Origin: a virus
Length of the DNA stretch: 64,000 nucleotides
IMG/VR virus record: IMGVR_UViG_3300033997_000243
Span: 124,001 to 188,000 of that record
Reading direction: 5' to 3' (one strand)
The translations under genes were made by a program, and so were the position numbers. Below are positions 60,743 to 64,000 of this stretch, one piece after another. The notes below the pieces were generated by a model. That model worked only from the letters and a program-made list of their open reading frames with translations, ran no database searches and had not been told where the DNA came from. Position 1 is the stretch's first letter, and each line of letters opens with the position of its first letter.

Positions 60743-61700
60743 AGCATTCCTCGAAAGTTTTGTTGTCATATAAAGGTTTAGCAATGTTTAAAAAGAATTC
60801 ATCCATTGTAACAAACTCATATTCATCTTTACGGAAAAAACGGATTGTACGTAAAGATTCTGTATAAGCAACTTTGTTGTGTTCAATAATTTCATTTGCT
60901 TCTCGCAAATACTCGCCATGAATTTTTGAGTTTTCAGTACAGCCAAGTTTACTAAGGTGCTGTGGCGAAGTATTTAAAAATGGTTTGAATTTTGGAACTG
61001 GATGGCGAACCATTAATTGTTCACCATCTAAATTTACGCAACGGGCAAGAACAAACATACGCTCACGTAAGTTTATTTCGGATTCATCAGATTTCATGTA
61101 ACCAACATGAGTGGCCCAAGGCAAAGAATACTGACTCACAATCAAGTCAGTAATATCCTCAACTGAATACTGACAATAATGTTCGGTACGCACTAATCGA
61201 GTTGGCGGTTCCATTGTACTGGATGGTTTGCGAATGAAAAGACGTTCAAGGAATTGAACACGTTGAGCCTTATTACAGAATTCAAAAAGTTGGTCAGGAT
61301 CTAAAACAGTTGAAAGTCGAACCATGACATCATGTTCAGGATGCAAGAAGTTTCCTAAATAAACAAGAACAGCACTTAGCTTGTTTTCATTGATTAGGCT
61401 GGCTGGAACTTTTTCTTCTTTTAGTGTTTTTAGAGCTTGCTTTGAAATGCCTGTTGTCATTGTTGACGGATCAACAGCATCAATTGTCAGTGCAAAGAAT
61501 ATCTTTTCAGTTTGCAACAACAGTTTATTAACTGAATCAGGAGTCTGTGGAAGTAAAGCACCCAACGAAAAGATTGCATTCGCGTACTGACTGACATTAA
61601 AGTTTTTACGCAAATCTTGTGCGCTAAAAAAATTAACACCAGCTGCTTGTAATATTTCACGAAGCTCTAAAGCGATTTCTGTTTTGGTTTTAATAGTCAT
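60729..61700 (-). CDS. Hypothetical protein, paralog of the 59.2-kb gene
   Basis: 323 residues, ATG preceded by GGAGGCAAC. Diverged duplicate of the 329-residue protein at 59187, matching over about residues 175-260. Helical beginning, alpha/beta middle. It overlaps the YgiB-like gene by 14 bp. Function unknown. Confidence 0.87.
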   Translation of the reverse strand: MTIKTKTEIALELREILQAAGVNFFSAQDLRKNFNVSQYANAIFSLGALLPQTPDSVNKLLLQTEKIFFALTIDAVDPSTMTTGISKQALKTLKEEKVPASLINENKLSAVLVYLGNFLHPEHDVMVRLSTVLDPDQLFEFCNKAQRVQFLERLFIRKPSSTMEPPTRLVRTEHYCQYSVEDITDLIVSQYSLPWATHVGYMKSDESEINLRERMFVLARCVNLDGEQLMVRHPVPKFKPFLNTSPQHLSKLGCTENSKIHGEYLREANEIIEHNKVAYTESLRTIRFFRKDEYEFVTMDEFFLNIAKPLYDNKTFEECYEAQ

Positions 61701-61735
61701 AGTATGTTGCCTCCATTGGCTCTGTATACATAGTC

Positions 61736-61746
61736 TGATTTACAGT
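61736..61746 (-). repeat. Post-stop motif ACTGTAAATCA, copy 4
   Basis: Fourth copy, four bases after the TAA ending the 159-residue gene. Confidence 0.48.
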
Positions 61747-61750
61747 ATCA

Positions 61751-62230
61751 TTAAACTAAAGCGAGTTCTTTTGCTTTGGTGATATTCCAACCAAGTTGTT
61801 CAAAATGCTCGGCCAGTGGAATAACTCCTTTACCTGAGTATAACTGTTTTGGAATTTCTCCACCACGGGAAACCAAGATCTCAAGCCAGTGATTTGGACA
61901 GACGACCGCCATAAATTTCTCCATAGCCAGCACAAGATCATCCGGTGTATTTGGATAATCTTCTTCCGTAAATTGAGGCGTATATATAGCATAGCCTTTA
62001 CCGCTATCTATCTTCTGACTTTCTTGAGTTCTTTTCGGTAATAACAATCGATAGTTTTTGTTATCACACAATTGAATAGATGCAAGTTCAAATATATTAC
62101 TGTAGCTAAATTTACCTTCGCTAACATTCATACTGTATACCAGTACGGAAATTTTTTGAGAGCAAACATCTACAATAATCTTTGGATAGTCATCTTCCTT
62201 GTATGGGTTCTTATCGTACTCAAAGTGCAT
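61751..62230 (-). CDS. Hypothetical protein
   Basis: 159 residues, ATG preceded by AGAGGGAAAG. Beta-rich first half (IIVDVCSQKISVLVYS), then a helical part and GWNITKAKELAL at the end. No family recognised. Lies directly downstream of the sponge-type gene. Confidence 0.84.
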   Translation of the reverse strand: MHFEYDKNPYKEDDYPKIIVDVCSQKISVLVYSMNVSEGKFSYSNIFELASIQLCDNKNYRLLLPKRTQESQKIDSGKGYAIYTPQFTEEDYPNTPDDLVLAMEKFMAVVCPNHWLEILVSRGGEIPKQLYSGKGVIPLAEHFEQLGWNITKAKELALV

Positions 62231-62270
62231 TAACTTTCCCTCTGAATATAACCTAAGCTTTTACACTCGC

Positions 62271-62732
62271 TTACTGTTGGTTCGTACCTTCAACACCGCG
62301 CTGTTTGCGATCTTGTGTTCGTGCATCCAACCAATGCAATGCACTTACAATATGTTGCAGCGCTTGTTCATTGGAATTACAAGCGAACGGGCCAGCTTGA
62401 AAACCACGAAGTCGGTGAGCGCATATTACCAAAAGATCTTCCATTTGAATTCCATTGACACCATGTTCGTTGATTGGGCCATTTTGGAAATTAATGGCGG
62501 CAAGACAAATACTTTGTTCACCGTTAAAAGCGCTTACACTGTAAACATGATTTGCATTACCGTGAGTTGGTAAATCGTCAGCAGTTACAATTGTGTACTC
62601 TGTTTTACGAATAGCTAAAACAGCTTGCTTTTGTTCGGCATCGTAATCTTCCATTGCCTGTGTAATCTTTTCAGCAGTAACTTCACCATCTACTGCAATG
62701 AAAATAGTTCCTTTTGTTGGATCATCACTCAT
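62271..62732 (-). CDS. Tad1/Acb2-type nucleotide-signal sponge
   Basis: 153 residues; GAGGTCAGTGA precedes the ATG. Two parts: a beta-rich N-terminus (strands GTIFIAV, YTIVTADDLP, HVYSVSAF) and a C-terminal helical hairpin with FQNGPINEHGVNGIQ, RLRGFQAGPFACNSN, then ALHWLDARTQDRKQRGVEGT. In the Tad1 family (sequesters the TIR-made gcADPR signal of Thoeris defence) and Acb2 (cyclic dinucleotides of CBASS) the hairpin has the same order. Spacings F111-N121-R138-R142 (10/17/4) equal those I remember for Tad1 pocket residues F82/N92/R109/R113. 4-bp overlap with the upstream gene. Ligand unproven. Confidence 0.82.
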   Translation of the reverse strand: MSDDPTKGTIFIAVDGEVTAEKITQAMEDYDAEQKQAVLAIRKTEYTIVTADDLPTHGNANHVYSVSAFNGEQSICLAAINFQNGPINEHGVNGIQMEDLLVICAHRLRGFQAGPFACNSNEQALQHIVSALHWLDARTQDRKQRGVEGTNQQ

Positions 62733-63166
62733 TCACTGACCTCGACTTCTTGCAATTGCTCTAAGGGTTCAAAAGTTGATTTGACTCCCATAAGCTTGCG
62801 TACTTGATCCATTGCCATTTCACCACGAACAGGTGTAACGCTTAAATACAAATAGTTGTATTCAGTGTGATCTGGATCTTCTGGATTTACATACTGAAGA
62901 AGTTCACCAGCTTTCCATTGATAATGATACATGCCAACGACTTTTGTTTCTTCCACTGGATTGCTACTGTTTGAAATAGCATTTACTACACGTTCAAACA
63001 GGTCGGCTGAATAACTGGCCTTTGGGTTGTTCAACCACAAACACTTTTTGTCGAAGTCAACATAAGCCGTGAAATCCGGTAAACTGTGGAGACAGTGAAC
63101 TTCTACAGTCCATCCAGCAGATTCTAAAGTTTCTTTGTGTTGCTCAATAATGCCTGAGTATGACAT
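62729..63166 (-). CDS. Hypothetical protein
   Basis: 145 residues, ATG preceded by AGAAGGAAAA. Alpha/beta with strands WTVEVHCLHSLPDFTAYVDF and KVVGMYHYQW; acidic end (LQEVEVSE). Shares a GW plus strand start (SAGWTVEV) with the GW-module proteins but lacks their IxITL end, so is not placed there. Next to the sponge-type gene. Confidence 0.83.
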   Translation of the reverse strand: MSYSGIIEQHKETLESAGWTVEVHCLHSLPDFTAYVDFDKKCLWLNNPKASYSADLFERVVNAISNSSNPVEETKVVGMYHYQWKAGELLQYVNPEDPDHTEYNYLYLSVTPVRGEMAMDQVRKLMGVKSTFEPLEQLQEVEVSE

Positions 63167-63199
63167 TTGATTTTCCTTCTAATTGGTGGGTTAAAGTTA

Positions 63200-63991
63200 T
63201 TAAATTTTACAGGCTCCGCCTTCGCAATCTTCCATATCTTCATCTTGTGTTTGAATTTCGATTAAAACATCTGGTATTTCCAGAGAATCAAAATCAACTA
63301 AGGCAAAGTCATCGTCTTTACCTGCTTCAGCACTTAAAGGCAATGTTAATACAAGAACTGGTTGATTCATGTTCACATAAATGCCGAATTGTGCATTTAA
63401 GCATGAGTGAGTTTCACCATGATCGCTGACACTGTAACTACCTTCACGGGTAAATGTTCCTAAAGGAGTATCAGCTGGAAAAATGAAGATTTTGTTTCTC
63501 AGATTTTGCATGTGTTTGGGAAATAAGCCGTCTGTTACTAAAGACACTTCAATATCTTTAATTTTCAAATCAGCTATTTCACCATTCTGCACTAACAAAT
63601 GTTGGTTTTTCGGTTGAAAATGGTTAAACCAAGATTCTTGTTCACTGATAGATGAAAATCCAAGTTCACCAGCCAGCATAATAAATTCTACGCTGTCCTC
63701 AAAATCATCTACTGATTTAATAGCTTCGTAAATAGCATCAGGGGTGAATTGTTTTTCAAGATTAAATTGGTGACTCGCACCATCCAATGTCCAAGACATT
63801 ACTCGATTTTCAAATCCAACCCCAATTTGCTTGTCAGCTTCTGCCTCAAGATGTTCATTCGACATAACTATAGAATCACTTCTCGTTGTAATAAAGCCGT
63901 TCAGCTTAACTCGCTTAAAGAATCGGCGCAACAAATTTGCAGGTTGATCCAAGTTATTCAATACGTTAGTTAAAACAGTAGTTTTGTCCAT
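63200..63991 (-). CDS. Hypothetical protein
   Basis: 263 residues, ATG preceded by AGGTGCGA, 9 bp from the right edge. Alpha/beta, acidic, ending with two cysteines in DMEDCEGGACKI, maybe a disulphide or metal tail. No family recognised. Confidence 0.85.
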   Translation of the reverse strand: MDKTTVLTNVLNNLDQPANLLRRFFKRVKLNGFITTRSDSIVMSNEHLEAEADKQIGVGFENRVMSWTLDGASHQFNLEKQFTPDAIYEAIKSVDDFEDSVEFIMLAGELGFSSISEQESWFNHFQPKNQHLLVQNGEIADLKIKDIEVSLVTDGLFPKHMQNLRNKIFIFPADTPLGTFTREGSYSVSDHGETHSCLNAQFGIYVNMNQPVLVLTLPLSAEAGKDDDFALVDFDSLEIPDVLIEIQTQDEDMEDCEGGACKI

Positions 63992-64000
63992 TTCGCACCT

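Noticed and set aside
60313-60744. 143-codon plus-strand frame opposite the YgiB-like gene
   Set aside because: It lies fully opposite a gene whose product has a lipobox and family match, and the low-complexity Leu/Gln-rich translation is typical of an antisense shadow.
62729-63166. Placing the 145-residue protein in the GW-module family
   Set aside because: It has SAGWTVEV but lacks the following G loop and IxITL strand.
1-64000. tRNA genes
   Set aside because: No cloverleaf with a TTCGANTC arm and CCA end was found by eye on either strand; a tRNA scan would be decisive.
1-64000. CRISPR arrays or insertion sequences
   Set aside because: No evenly spaced direct repeats longer than about 20 bp and no transposase-like product were seen; the only tandem repeat is the 9-bp one inside the gene at 39061.

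Overview
The window looks like the accessory part of a large (probably jumbo) tailed-phage genome infecting a Gram-negative, probably gammaproteobacterial, host. All 109 coding regions I accept lie on the minus strand. They are packed with gaps of about 0-30 bp or 4-20 bp overlaps, and most have a clear Shine-Dalgarno such as AGGAG, AAGGA or GAGGATATT. The DNA is AT-rich throughout, and most products resemble nothing I know. There is no terminase, capsid, tail, polymerase or helicase gene and no rRNA or tRNA, so 'phage' rests on gene organisation plus several families I know from phage genomes. A large plasmid or prophage segment is not strictly excluded. Transcription runs right to left, so the 'first' gene of each unit is the right-most one.

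Layout, right to left. 64.0-58.7 kb: an accessory block with a Tad1/Acb2-type signal sponge (62.3-62.7 kb, the best functional call), then a YgiB/DUF1190-like lipoprotein gene lying between two paralogous genes of unknown function. 58.6-55.4 kb: a three-gene unit behind one copy of a repeated promoter, ending with a 739-residue coiled-coil protein. 55.3-28.1 kb: a long unit of more than 40 genes, mostly of unknown function. It contains a P-loop protein, a zincin-type metallopeptidase, a GNAT acetyltransferase, a papain-like Cys/His protein, a deoxycytidylate-deaminase-like protein and many small membrane proteins. 28.0-23.4 kb: a shorter unit of small genes behind another promoter copy. 23.4-0 kb: the last unit, with a LemA-like/cysteine-rich membrane protein pair at 11.6-13.3 kb and a run of small membrane proteins at 6.4-7.3 kb.

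Four near-identical promoters (about 23.4, 28.05, 55.4 and 58.65 kb) give the region a shared control signal. Each has an extended -10 (TGCTATAAT) and, at constant distance upstream, a conserved block GTGTCAAAAATA. In two or three of them the spacer between the blocks is itself a hairpin followed by T's, so one element may end one operon and start the next. Two other small repeated signals occur between genes: a family of four covarying stem-loops 10-15 nt after stop codons, and an ACTGTAAATCA motif directly after four stop codons.

Several gene pairs are diverged duplicates (25.9/49.3 kb, 50.1/50.4 kb, 53.1/58.2 kb, 59.2/60.7 kb, probably 0.1/13.3 kb). A small beta-rich GW module recurs at 17.7, 23.5 and 37.2 kb. 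Many start codons were moved inward from the longest reading frame because the ribosome-binding site, a terminator or a promoter lies inside the longer frame; three genes too short for ordinary gene callers were added. Family assignments were made by eye and memory without any database search; the confidence values reflect that.
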